Positions 1 through 8,602 of a stretch of DNA of 64,000 nucleotides are shown piece after piece. Below the pieces are notes generated by a model, which was given only the letters and a program-made list of their open reading frames with translations, was not told where the DNA came from and did not search any database. Position 1 is the first letter of the stretch. Every line of letters starts with the position of its first letter. The position numbers and the translations under genes were made by a program. Location of the stretch: positions 62,001 through 126,000 of the forward strand of contig NZ_LR962863.1 in assembly GCF_900458895.1 (NCBI RefSeq). The letters are read 5' to 3'. The stretch is from Staphylococcus schleiferi (GTDB lineage Bacteria > Bacillota > Bacilli > Staphylococcales > Staphylococcaceae).

Positions 1-425
1 GCGATAAAAGCACTGGCTCAACATCTGACAACAGGGGGTGTGATAGCTTTTCAAGAAAGTGACGCATTAAATTCAGGCTATGGTGGAGACGCCCTCCCTT
101 TACATCAATTAGCTTTAAAACGTGTTTTACAGACGATAGAACAAGAAGTAATATTCATATCGGGCAACAACTTTATGGAAAGTTTGTAGAAGCGGGTTTT
201 GAAGCACCCCATGTGATGTCAGAAGTTGTAGTACAATCCACGACCTCGGGCAGTGATTTGTATTGGCTTACTGAAATGATGTATCAAAGAATGATTCAGC
301 ATCAAGTCATCGATGAATCATTAGATTTAGCCCTATTGAAAGAGCAAATGGAACAAGAATTAAACGTAACGAACGCCGCCTTTATTAGAGATGTCGCATT
401 TGGTGTCTGGAGTGTTAAAGCCTAA
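1..425 (+). pseudogene. Class I SAM-dependent methyltransferase, 3' part, frameshifted
   Basis: The window opens inside a gene. Frame 1 reads a methyltransferase-like stretch (GGVIAFQESD, then ALPLHQLALKRVLQTIEQE) and reaches a TAG at 187-189. The matching continuation (NIHIGQQLYGKFVEAGFE, then SEVVVQSTTSG) lies in frame 3 from about base 150 and ends at the TAA at 423-425. The two halves join naturally if bases are lost or gained near 147-153, where the family normally has a short Gly/Ala/Asn stretch before IHIG. This is therefore a frameshifted copy or a sequence error, not two genes. The N-terminal SAM-binding part lies outside the window. The substrate cannot be told. Confidence 0.6.
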
Positions 426-556
426 TTTCATTAGATTTAACTTTAAAACAATGTCTAAGTTGGATTTTTCCCGGGAAATGATTTCATAAGAAGGTTATCA
501 ATTTATTGGATGCGTCAGTGAAGGAATTTGCAATAAAGAAATAAAGGGGGCTTTGT

Positions 557-1948
557 ATGCGACTAGGTGTGATACTTAATAGAGTTTTTAGAATGCAACA
601 TAATCCATTATTTGAATATGTGATTCAGCATCAACATGAGATAGATCAGCTTTATTTTATTTTACCGATAGAAAATTTATCTGATGCAGCAAGTGTGAAG
701 CGTGATGATTATGAAAAAGTGGTTAAAGGTTTTGTACATGCTTTAAATCAACATGAGATATACCCCCATATTCTTAATTATGACCAATTAGGTGTGCTCG
801 TCGATAATTTAGCGTTATCTCACGTATTAATGCCTCAAGATATCATGAGTTATCATCAATCGGTTTATGACTATCCTCATATGAAACGTACTTTTGAAAA
901 GCATCAAGTTAAAGTTATCGGGCAACGCGTTAATCACTATTTTCAACCCTCACAAACATTGAATCAGCAACAACAACCGTATAAAGTGTTGACTAGTTTT
1001 TATAAAGCGAATCGTAAAAATTTAGTACATAGCCGTTATAAAGCGGATGCACACAAGCAGGTCGCCAAAATTGCAGAAAAAGGCACAAATCAGGTGCATT
1101 TGCAGATCAATGATAGTGAAAATATGGAAAAAAGCGCCCGTCAAGATTGGGCGGCATTTTTAAATACAGATATATCTGATTATAAAAGGCGTACAGATGA
1201 TATTTCACAAGATTTTGTAAGTGGTTTAAGTCAATTTTTAGCGTATGGCTTACTCGATATTCGTGAGGTTATTAATGATTTGTTAGCAGGTTACGATAGT
1301 GATGAAATCAATTACGAAGCGTTTATAAGAGAAGTGATGTTTCGTGAATTTTATTATGTATTAATGACAAAATATCCACAAACGGCAACTCAATCTTTTT
1401 CTGAAAAATATCGAGGAATGCAGTGGTCGAACGATCAATCTCGCTTTGATGCGTGGAAAAGTGGACAGACGGGCTATCCGATTGTGGACGCCGCAATGAA
1501 GAAGCTCAACCGTACAGGACTGATGCACAATCGTTTGAGAATGGTTGTTTCTCAGTTTTTAACGAAGCATTTATTTATTGATTGGACTTGGGGTGAAGCA
1601 TATTTTAGACAGTATCTCTTAGACTATGATAATGCCTCGAATGTACACGGTTGGCAATGGTCAGCGTCAACGGGTACAGATGCCGTACCTTATTTCAGAA
1701 TGTTTAATCCTATACGTCAAAGTGAACGTTTTGACCCGAATGGTTATTTTATCAAAACCGAATTAGGCGTATTAGACGATGTGCATCACAAATGGATTCA
1801 TAATCCAACACAATACAAAGCGCAAATAAAAGAAAATCATAACATTGAAATTGGTAAAGACTATCCCGAAGCGATTGTAGATCATAAAAAAAGCAGGGAT
1901 TATGTCATGCAGCAATTTAAAAAAATAGGGCCAAGTAACGGAACTTAA
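557..1948 (+). CDS. phrB: Deoxyribodipyrimidine photolyase
   Basis: Flavoprotein that repairs cyclobutane pyrimidine dimers in DNA using blue light; cytosolic. The 463-residue length is normal for class I photolyases. The N-terminal alpha/beta domain begins LGVILNRVFR. The C-terminal FAD-binding helical domain carries hallmark stretches: GQTGYPIVDAAMKKL, MHNRLRMVVSQFLTK, and the Trp-rich region with WQWSASTGTDA followed by FNPIRQSERFDPNG. The ATG has a good ribosome binding site (AAAGGGGG, 6 bases upstream). It appears monocistronic, followed by a terminator hairpin at 1976-2010. The family call is firm; CPD rather than cryptochrome function is inferred from family. Confidence 0.93.
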   Translation: MRLGVILNRVFRMQHNPLFEYVIQHQHEIDQLYFILPIENLSDAASVKRDDYEKVVKGFVHALNQHEIYPHILNYDQLGVLVDNLALSHVLMPQDIMSYHQSVYDYPHMKRTFEKHQVKVIGQRVNHYFQPSQTLNQQQQPYKVLTSFYKANRKNLVHSRYKADAHKQVAKIAEKGTNQVHLQINDSENMEKSARQDWAAFLNTDISDYKRRTDDISQDFVSGLSQFLAYGLLDIREVINDLLAGYDSDEINYEAFIREVMFREFYYVLMTKYPQTATQSFSEKYRGMQWSNDQSRFDAWKSGQTGYPIVDAAMKKLNRTGLMHNRLRMVVSQFLTKHLFIDWTWGEAYFRQYLLDYDNASNVHGWQWSASTGTDAVPYFRMFNPIRQSERFDPNGYFIKTELGVLDDVHHKWIHNPTQYKAQIKENHNIEIGKDYPEAIVDHKKSRDYVMQQFKKIGPSNGT

Positions 1949-1975
1949 TTTTGATATTTAACAACATAAAAAAGG

Positions 1976-2010
1976 GGACAGCCATCTATACGATCACTGT
2001 CCTGCTTTTT
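1976..2010 (+). terminator. Rho-independent terminator after the photolyase gene
   Basis: GGACAG pairs with CTGTCC across a 15-base loop, and flanking A and T runs extend the stem. A T-rich tail follows. Confidence 0.7.
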
Positions 2011-2052
2011 ATCTATATCTTATGTTTTGCTTTCTAATTTCCTTTAATCTTA

Positions 2053-2232
2053 TTACAAATTACGTTCAATTAAAGCCGAGACACAAGTGAAATATGCTGA
2101 AGAGTACGGGAGAAAGTCAGATTGAGTGAAAAATCGAGACGTTTGATTATCCAGTGCGACGCCATTAATTGTCTCAATTTGACCTTTCGAAAATTTGCTA
2201 AAGTCATCTTTATTAATTCGGTATAATGATTG
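2053..2232 (-). pseudogene. Possible decayed gene fragment
   Basis: The 480-base stretch between the photolyase gene and the acyltransferase gene holds a terminator and this open minus-strand frame of about 59 codons. It runs between two stops and has no ATG/GTG/TTG with a ribosome binding site. Its conceptual product (for example FSKGQIETINGVALDN and SDFLPYSSAYF) looks protein-like, so a remnant of a lost gene is possible. I do not recognise the family. The rest of the interval (2233-2429) shows nothing I can name. Confidence 0.25.
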
Positions 2233-2429
2233 TCAATCTAAACGAGAAGGCAGTGAGATTAGCCGAAGCCAAAAATACACCAACACTTCAACTGTGTAAT
2301 CGTACAATCAAGCGTTGGTAAGTTAAAACGGGGCCTCTAGGCAAGCGCGTTTAAGCATGCATGAATATGATGATGTACCGTTCCCATAATTTTTTACAGT
2401 GAAGGTAAAGTTTCTGTTCTAAAAAAATT

Positions 2430-4385
2430 CTAAGCACTTTTAAGTTCACGCATAAGGTCATCTTTAATAACTGGACCGAGCGTTCTAGAAAATGTATTCG
2501 TCATATGACTGGAGTCAAAGAAAACAAATACATTTCCTCTTACAGGCTTGAAAGTGTGGTTAGGCACAATAAAATTGTTATAATCATAGATTTTTGCACC
2601 TGTATCTTCCATTGGTTGAAAGTTTTTATCCGGAAGTTGTTTGGAAACATCAATGGTCACATTTTTATTTTTTTCATAAGCTTCGATTGCATTGACATCT
2701 AATCTTGGTGTATCACGTACTGCAAAGATAGGTAAATCAAGTGATTCTAAATAACGAAATGCATCAATGAAGCCTTGTGGGACGTCGGTTTCTTCGTCAT
2801 TTCCGACATCAGCTGTAGTAAATACTAAATCATAGTCATCCTTATGTTTTTTAATATAATCTTTTGTGTTTTCCATCCATTTTTGGGACAATGCATCTTG
2901 TTCACCCATTGTAAAACGAGCATTCGCTTTGCAAAGGTGCGTGATTTTGATTTTTTCTTTTTCAGCAATTTGTTGAAGTGCTCCCAGCCAATGACTCGAA
3001 TGGGAACCGCCGACTAGCAATATATGATACTCATAAGCGTCTTTTTGCCCATATGTTAATGGTTTGACTTTTGCACCTTGGTAAATCATTCCTCCATCAT
3101 CATAAGCATCAGATTTATCATTAGTAATATATTTAATATGAGGCAAGATTTTCTTTTTATTTTGGTAATCTGCTTTGGCTGTTGCACCTGGAAAAGCATG
3201 ATTTGGCGGAAGGTCTTTTACATACGTAGGATTATTCAATTTGTAGTTAAATCCAAGGGTTCCAATCAAGCATAATACAACAGTAAAAAAAGCACCTAAC
3301 CTCATAAACACGGGCTTACCGAAACTATGTCGTATAGGCTTTTCAACTAAATTTGTTGTGATAGCACTCAGCGCTATACTTAATAAAATGATACCAATAC
3401 CGATAAGGGTAGAAATATGTGTATCAACGGTATATTTATAAAACGATAATAGCACCCAATGCCATAAATAAATTCCGAAAGAAATGCCACCTAGCTTCAT
3501 GAGGATTGGGCGACTTAATAAAGCTTCAACCCCAAAATGTGATGGATCATTGCCAGATAATAAGATGAGTATTGCACATGTCATCGGCCACAATGCAACA
3601 TAACCAGGAAACATTGTTGATACATCAAAAATAATACCGGTGAGTATTAATCCCACTAATCCTATCCATCCCAGTATATTCGAAAGCATGACAGGAATTT
3701 TTATTTTGAAAAGGTTAAGGTAAACTAAACCCCCTAATGCAAATTGCCAAACACGTGCGACTGGATTAAAATAAGCAAACTGTTGATTTGTACTCGTTTG
3801 AAATATAGAAAACGTGAGTGAACTTAAAAAAAGGACAATAAGTATGATGTTGATCGTTGTGTGAATATGTATCGTTTTAAGCTTCTTCCATAATAAAACG
3901 ATAAATGAAAATAATATAAACCATATAACATAAAATTGACCTTGAATAGACATTGCCCAAAAATGTTCTAAAGGCGTTTTCGCTTGTTCGGAATTTAAGT
4001 AGTCCGTATGTGAAAAGGCAAGCTGTAGATTTTGATAATAAAACAATGATGCGATTAATTCTTTTATCGTTTTACCGTAGATTGAACTTGGAATAATCCA
4101 AAAGGTAGCGATAGCAACAACAGTTAAGATAACAAGTACGTTAGGAAGCAATCTCTTCAGTAATCCACCGAAATACTTGGAAAAAGAAAGATAACCTTGT
4201 TTGTTGATTTTAGAAATGATCGACGCAGTGATTAAGTAACCTGAAATAATGAAAAATACATCGACACCGCCTGACACTCTACCTAACCAGATATGATAAA
4301 TTGCCACTAATAACGCAGCAATAAAACGTAATCCTTCAATTTCTGTTCGAAATCTCTTCTCAATTTGTAAAAATTGTCCGTCCAT
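2430..4385 (-). CDS. OatA-like membrane O-acyltransferase with SGNH domain
   Basis: Predicted to move acyl (acetyl) groups across the membrane onto a cell-wall or surface glycan. The N-terminal half (about 350 residues) is an acyltransferase-3 domain with about ten membrane segments, starting RTEIEGLRFIAALLVAIYH and containing GGVDVFFIISGYLI. The C-terminal extracellular part is an SGNH hydrolase-like domain with the serine block VGGSHSSHW and the catalytic-type DSSH near the end. At 651 residues it is a little longer than S. aureus OatA (about 600). Start chosen at 4385, because AAGGGA lies 10 bases upstream; a longer frame to 4430 has no ribosome binding site. Peptidoglycan O-acetylation (lysozyme resistance) is likely, but teichoic acid or another glycan is possible. 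Confidence 0.85.
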   Translation of the reverse strand: MDGQFLQIEKRFRTEIEGLRFIAALLVAIYHIWLGRVSGGVDVFFIISGYLITASIISKINKQGYLSFSKYFGGLLKRLLPNVLVILTVVAIATFWIIPSSIYGKTIKELIASLFYYQNLQLAFSHTDYLNSEQAKTPLEHFWAMSIQGQFYVIWFILFSFIVLLWKKLKTIHIHTTINIILIVLFLSSLTFSIFQTSTNQQFAYFNPVARVWQFALGGLVYLNLFKIKIPVMLSNILGWIGLVGLILTGIIFDVSTMFPGYVALWPMTCAILILLSGNDPSHFGVEALLSRPILMKLGGISFGIYLWHWVLLSFYKYTVDTHISTLIGIGIILLSIALSAITTNLVEKPIRHSFGKPVFMRLGAFFTVVLCLIGTLGFNYKLNNPTYVKDLPPNHAFPGATAKADYQNKKKILPHIKYITNDKSDAYDDGGMIYQGAKVKPLTYGQKDAYEYHILLVGGSHSSHWLGALQQIAEKEKIKITHLCKANARFTMGEQDALSQKWMENTKDYIKKHKDDYDLVFTTADVGNDEETDVPQGFIDAFRYLESLDLPIFAVRDTPRLDVNAIEAYEKNKNVTIDVSKQLPDKNFQPMEDTGAKIYDYNNFIVPNHTFKPVRGNVFVFFDSSHMTNTFSRTLGPVIKDDLMRELKSA

Positions 4386-4560
4386 TCTTGCACTTCCCTT
4401 ACAATATCCTATGTATAAACATCTTATCAAAAATTAGATTTAGTTTTTATAACAATAGAAACTTTTAATTAACTTTACTTTTTATTAACATAAATTTAAC
4501 ACAATTAAAAAACAAGGTTTTTGTTCGATTAGTAATGCTGGGTCCAACGTGTCTCTATTT

Positions 4561-4698
4561 ATGAAAAGACACATAGTTCTAGTGATGGACGTTAATATGA
4601 AAAAAGGCAATTATATTTGTCAAGATAACGAAAAATGTAATTGTCAGTTAACGGATTTAAAATATTTCAATGACCTTTTAGAAAAACTTGATCAATAA
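4561..4698 (+). CDS. Possible small protein (45 aa)
   Basis: The roughly 900-base gap between the acyltransferase and glycerol dehydrogenase genes contains this short ATG frame. It has three cysteines in a YICQDNEKCNC pattern and a C-terminal FNDLLEKLDQ helix-like end. An internal ATG at 4597 would give 33 residues. No strong ribosome binding site precedes either start. A strong hairpin terminator 77 bases downstream makes a small transcript plausible. I do not recognise the product; it could be a remnant or chance. Confidence 0.25.
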   Translation: MKRHIVLVMDVNMKKGNYICQDNEKCNCQLTDLKYFNDLLEKLDQ

Positions 4699-4774
4699 AT
4701 ACTTTTCGAATAAGGCAGTTAAATAGTTTCATATGGAGTGGGTCAGAATCTATTTTTGTTTACCGCTTATTAAT

Positions 4775-4817
4775 AAAAGGGTTTGTTTCCGTCAATTTAG
4801 CGGAAACAAGCCCTTTT
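4775..4817. terminator. Strong hairpin with A and T flanks, bidirectional-type terminator
   Basis: AAAAGGGTTTGTTTCCG pairs with CGGAAACAAGCCCTTTT with one G-T wobble and a 9-base loop. The stem is flanked by A runs on one side and T runs on the other. It follows no annotated large gene and is about 390 bases from the acyltransferase start, so its transcript is unclear; the candidate is the small frame at 4561-4698. Confidence 0.75.
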
Positions 4818-4938
4818 GTCATGCCATAAAATATATAATTATCTTAATCATGTTATATTTTTTAAAAAGTTTTGAAATTTGTCAATAAATGGCAGTGATA
4901 TTTATTATTAAAGTGAGATAATATACTTGTGACTCAAT

Positions 4939-4952
4939 ATAAAACGCTTTCA
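4939..4952. promoter_or_regulatory. Candidate cre (CcpA) site
   Basis: On the minus strand this reads TGAAAGCGTTTTAT, differing from the cre consensus TGWAARCGYTWNCW only at the penultimate position. It lies about 365 bases upstream of gldA. Carbon catabolite control of a glycerol/dihydroxyacetone operon would make sense, but the distance is long and this is inference. Confidence 0.4.
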
Positions 4953-5126
4953 TATAATTATTTATGCTATTTTGAAAGCAAATTAATGATGAGAATTATT
5001 TTTTTGCCTGTATAAATATACCTTCAAACGCAGTGTTTATCGTTTTTTTCACAGAAGTTGAGTTTTTGTTTTGAACTGTTTATGTTAAGAAGTGTTTAAA
5101 TAATAAGTACTAATATTTTGAAAATA

Positions 5127-5195
5127 GTTAACAAAATGTTAACAATTTAAATAAAAAACTTAATGTATTATAAGGTTAAACCGGGTATATATAAT
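5127..5195 (+). promoter_or_regulatory. Candidate promoter/operator region of gldA-dhaKLM
   Basis: Two GTTAAC hexamers (each self-palindromic) are spaced by five bases at 5127-5143, forming a candidate operator. A TATAAT at 5190-5195 could be the -10 element, leaving a leader of about 100 bases before the gldA start; no good -35 partner is visible. The rest of 4818-5303 is AT-rich without a recognisable riboswitch. Confidence 0.35.
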
Positions 5196-5303
5196 AGGGC
5201 GGAAAAAAGGGTAGGACCCCATTCGTAATCATTCTATCTGTTGTTTAATGATAATTTGGTTTCAAATCAGATTATTAATTATAACTATTTTGGAGGGATT
5301 CGT

Positions 5304-6416
5304 ATGTCAAAATTAATTTTTCAATCACCAGGAAGATATGTACAAGGAAAGGGCGTTATTAATTCAATTGCTGAAGAAACAGAACGTTTAGGTACACACG
5401 CACTCATTATTTCAGATCATATTGTTTGGGATATTGCCAAAGATCAAATTGAGAAAAGTTTTTCTAACAACAAAAATGTGAAATATGATTATGAAGTATT
5501 TAAAGGTGAATCTTCAGAAGATGAAATTAATCGTATTGCCGAATCTTACAAAAATTCTGGAGTCGATGTTGTCATTGGTTTAGGTGGCGGTAAAGCACTA
5601 GATACAGGTAAAGCTGTAGGTTATGCATTAAAAGCAAGTGTCATTGACTTTGCTTCTACAGCTTCAATGGATGCACCTACTGCTGCGGTTTCAGTTATCT
5701 ACAGAGAAGATGGTGTGTTCAGTGGTTACCAGTTTTATCCAAAAAACCCTGACACAGTTATGGTAGATTCTGAAATTGTTGCACAAGCACCCGTAAGACT
5801 ATTTGCTTCAGGTATGAGTGATGGTTTAGCGACATTGTTAGAAGTTGAATCTACATTGCGTCGTCAAGGTAAAAATATGTTCCATGGCCGTCCTTCATTA
5901 GCAAGCTTGGCAATCGCTCAAAAATGTGAAGAAACTATTTTTGAATATGGTCACAGTGCTTATGCTGCTATTGAAAAACATGTTGTATCACCTCAAGTTG
6001 ATGCCGTAATTGAAGCGAACACTTTACTTTCAGGTTTAGGTTTTGAAAATGGTGGTCTTGCAGCGGCACATGCAATTCATAACGGTTTTACAGCACTTCA
6101 AGGAAACATTCATCACTTAACACATGGTGAAAAAGTCGCATATGGTATTTTAGTCCAATTAGTATTAGAAAATGCACCAACAGAAAAATTCTTAAAATAC
6201 CAAAGATTCTTAAGTAGCATTAACATGCCAACAACTTTAGAAGAACTTCACATCGACGATAAAAGCTATGAAGATTTAGTAAGTGTAGGTGAACGTGCAT
6301 TATCGCCAGATGATACATTTGCTAACCTTAGCGATAAAATTACAGCAGATGAAATTGCAGATGCTATTTTAACAGTCGATGAACTGTCTAAAAGTCATTT
6401 CTATTCAAAGGAGTAA
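5304..6416 (+). CDS. gldA: Glycerol dehydrogenase (NAD-dependent)
   Basis: Iron/zinc-type alcohol dehydrogenase oxidising glycerol to dihydroxyacetone with NAD+. The product has 370 residues, the normal length. The N-terminal NAD-binding domain carries GLGGGKALDTGKAVG. Metal-binding positions are seen in ASGMSDGLATLLEVE (Asp) and in AAHAIHNGF and HHLTHGEKVAYG (His). The start at 5304 has TGGAGGGA 7 bases upstream; the frame extends 21 codons further without support. It is first in a tight operon with dhaK, dhaL and dhaM, which phosphorylate the product. Together they convert glycerol to DHAP, a route typical of oxygen-limited growth. Confidence 0.93.
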   Translation: MSKLIFQSPGRYVQGKGVINSIAEETERLGTHALIISDHIVWDIAKDQIEKSFSNNKNVKYDYEVFKGESSEDEINRIAESYKNSGVDVVIGLGGGKALDTGKAVGYALKASVIDFASTASMDAPTAAVSVIYREDGVFSGYQFYPKNPDTVMVDSEIVAQAPVRLFASGMSDGLATLLEVESTLRRQGKNMFHGRPSLASLAIAQKCEETIFEYGHSAYAAIEKHVVSPQVDAVIEANTLLSGLGFENGGLAAAHAIHNGFTALQGNIHHLTHGEKVAYGILVQLVLENAPTEKFLKYQRFLSSINMPTTLEELHIDDKSYEDLVSVGERALSPDDTFANLSDKITADEIADAILTVDELSKSHFYSKE

Positions 6417-6423
6417 TTTGAGT

Positions 6424-7386
6424 ATGAAAAAATTAATCAAAGACAAAAACCAAATCCTAGCTGATATGCTAGATGGACTCATCACAACGAATCCGGATGT
6501 GGAATTAATTTCAGATACGGTTGTTGTGAGAAAAGATAAAAAGCAATCAGGTGTTGCCCTCGTATCTGGCGGTGGTAGCGGTCACGAACCTGCACATGCA
6601 GGCTTTGTTGCACGAGGCATGCTAGACGCTGCAGTTTGCGGTGAAATCTTTACTTCTCCAACACCAGATAAAATTCTTGATGCCATTAAAGCCGTAGACA
6701 CAGGAGATGGTGTTTTACTCATCATCAAAAACTATGCTGGCGACGTAATGAACTTTGAAATGGCTCAAGAAATGGCACAAATGGAAGACATTCAAGTTGA
6801 AAGTGTCATTATTCGTGATGATGTTGCGGTCTCTGATCCAGAAAAACGCCGTGGTGTCGCTGGTACAGTTTGGGTTCATAAATATGCAGGTTATTTAGCT
6901 GAAAATGGTTTTTCATTAGCAGACATTAAAGCAAAAGTTGAAACAGTCATTCCGAAAATTAAAAGTATTGGTATGGCTTTAACTTCACCTATGGTACCAA
7001 CAACTGGTAAATACAGCTTTGATATCGACGATCAAGAAATGGAAATCGGTATTGGTATTCATGGTGAAAAAGGATTACATCGAGAAGCGGTTCAACCGAT
7101 AGATGTTATTATTGAACGATTATTAGATGTATTATTAAAAGAAGTCAAAGAGAAAGATATCATTGTAATGCTCAATGGTATGGGTGGTACACCGTTATCA
7201 GAATTAAATATTGTGGCTAAATATTTAGATGCACAATTGAAAGACCACAACTTTGACGTTAAACAATGGTTCGTAGGCGATTACATGACTTCTTTAGATA
7301 TGCAAGGCTTCTCAATTACTGTTGTTCCATATAGTAAAGATTTAGGTGAAGCTTTGGCTGCACCTACAGCAAGTCGATACTTTTAA
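6424..7386 (+). CDS. dhaK: Dihydroxyacetone kinase subunit DhaK
   Basis: Binds dihydroxyacetone covalently (hemiaminal with a His) and passes it to DhaL for phosphorylation. The 320-residue product has the hallmark SGGGSGHEPAHAGFV near residue 50, the DVAV motif, and the substrate-binding His in IGIGIHGEKGLHR. Start chosen at the ATG at 6424, behind AAAGGAG in the end of gldA. The upstream extension overlaps gldA and is not needed. The gap to gldA is only 7 bases, so the two are probably co-translated. Confidence 0.94.
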   Translation: MKKLIKDKNQILADMLDGLITTNPDVELISDTVVVRKDKKQSGVALVSGGGSGHEPAHAGFVARGMLDAAVCGEIFTSPTPDKILDAIKAVDTGDGVLLIIKNYAGDVMNFEMAQEMAQMEDIQVESVIIRDDVAVSDPEKRRGVAGTVWVHKYAGYLAENGFSLADIKAKVETVIPKIKSIGMALTSPMVPTTGKYSFDIDDQEMEIGIGIHGEKGLHREAVQPIDVIIERLLDVLLKEVKEKDIIVMLNGMGGTPLSELNIVAKYLDAQLKDHNFDVKQWFVGDYMTSLDMQGFSITVVPYSKDLGEALAAPTASRYF

Positions 7387-7424
7387 ACGAATAATCAATG
7401 TTTTAAATTTTTGAGGTGACTTAA

Positions 7425-8006
7425 ATGAATGTGCAAGAAATGAAAACAAGATTACTCAATTTAGCAGATCAGTTTAAAGAAAAAGAAGAAGAATTGACTG
7501 ATTTAGATAGAGCGATCGGTGATGGTGATCACGGCGTGAATATGCTAAGAGGTTTTGAACATTTAAAAGATAAAATCGATGATAAAGACATGAAATCATT
7601 ATTTAAATCTACAGGAATGACATTAATGTCTAACATCGGTGGTGCGTCTGGACCTTTATACGGATTTGGTTTTATTAAAATGGCGAATGAAGTGCAAGAT
7701 GAAATTGACAATGAAAATTTAAAACAAGTCATTACTGCATTCGCTGAGGGCATCCAACAACGTGGTAAAGTTAAATTAAATGAAAAAACAATGTATGATG
7801 TCATTGAACGCACAAGACAAGCATTAGAAAATAACGAAAACGTCGATTTTGAAAAGTTACAATCTTATGCAAATGAAACAAAAGACATGATAGCAACCAA
7901 AGGACGCGCTTCTTATTTCAATGAAGCATCAAAAGGCTACATTGATCCCGGCGCTCAAAGCAGCGTTTATATCTTAAACGCAATTATAGGGGGCGAATCA
8001 TTATGA
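7425..8006 (+). CDS. dhaL: Dihydroxyacetone kinase ADP-binding subunit DhaL
   Basis: Carries tightly bound ADP/ATP and phosphorylates dihydroxyacetone bound to DhaK. The 193-residue length is typical. Visible motifs are the metal/nucleotide-binding DRAIGDGDHGVNM at about residues 28-40 and SNIGGASGPLYG, plus TKGRASYFNEASKGYIDPGA at the end. The ribosome binding site is TGAGGTGA. Its stop overlaps the start of dhaM by 4 bases, as expected for a PTS-coupled DhaKLM system. Confidence 0.94.
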   Translation: MNVQEMKTRLLNLADQFKEKEEELTDLDRAIGDGDHGVNMLRGFEHLKDKIDDKDMKSLFKSTGMTLMSNIGGASGPLYGFGFIKMANEVQDEIDNENLKQVITAFAEGIQQRGKVKLNEKTMYDVIERTRQALENNENVDFEKLQSYANETKDMIATKGRASYFNEASKGYIDPGAQSSVYILNAIIGGESL

Positions 8007-8371
8007 CATCTATCGTTATTGTCAGTCATAGTTACAAAATTGCAGAAGGTGTAAAAGAATTAAATGGCCAAATGACAGACAACAGCGTCAACATCGTGGC
8101 AGTAGGTGGCTTAGAAAATCAAGAAATAGGAACAGATTTTAATCGTATTTTTTCAGCAATTAACAATTTAAAAGATGATGCGTTATGTTTCTATGATATT
8201 GGTTCAGCAGGTATGAACCTTGATACAGTTTTAGAAATGTATGAAGGTCCACATCGCATTGAAAAAATTGAAGCACCTATTGTAGAAGGTAGTTTTATCG
8301 CAAGTGTCGCAATTAAATCAAACATGAGTATGGATGATGCGATTGCAGAAGTTAAGACACAGTATAAATAA
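8003..8371 (+). CDS. dhaM: PTS-dependent DHA kinase phosphotransferase subunit DhaM
   Basis: Mannose-family EIIA-like domain that receives phosphate from HPr at a histidine (IVSHSYKIAEG, residue 9) and rephosphorylates ADP on DhaL. At 122 residues it is the single-domain form, as in other Firmicutes, without the HPr/EI extensions of E. coli DhaM. It overlaps dhaL by 4 bases (ATGA) and ends the operon before a terminator at 8436-8482. Confidence 0.92.
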   Translation: MTSIVIVSHSYKIAEGVKELNGQMTDNSVNIVAVGGLENQEIGTDFNRIFSAINNLKDDALCFYDIGSAGMNLDTVLEMYEGPHRIEKIEAPIVEGSFIASVAIKSNMSMDDAIAEVKTQYK

Positions 8372-8435
8372 TGCGAATATTTAACGGTTTTATATAAAAT
8401 ATTAAGTCATATTTACACACTTTGTATACAGAGCA

Positions 8436-8482
8436 GTGAGACGGAAATGAGAGAAATTGAATTTCTGCCTCACGCTTTTTTT
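8436..8482 (+). terminator. Terminator after dhaM
   Basis: GTGAGACGGAAAT pairs with ATTTCTGCCTCAC with one mismatch and one wobble, then a T run. The arm sequence resembles the hairpin at 19985-20033, suggesting a shared terminator/repeat family. Confidence 0.75.
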
Positions 8483-8602
8483 ATTTAAAAATTGAACCAC
8501 AGCGGTCATCGCAGCAACTGAAACAAGCGTTAGCGTGTATCAATCAGTACGAAACCGATACAATGGGATAAAAGAGATAAGGCAAATGAGGAGGGGATTG
8601 TC

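Noticed and set aside
4818..5303. Riboswitch or T-box in long leaders (gldA, yidC, arcB, rbsU)
   Set aside because: No conserved riboswitch core or T-box sequence was seen; only promoters, palindromes and simple hairpins.
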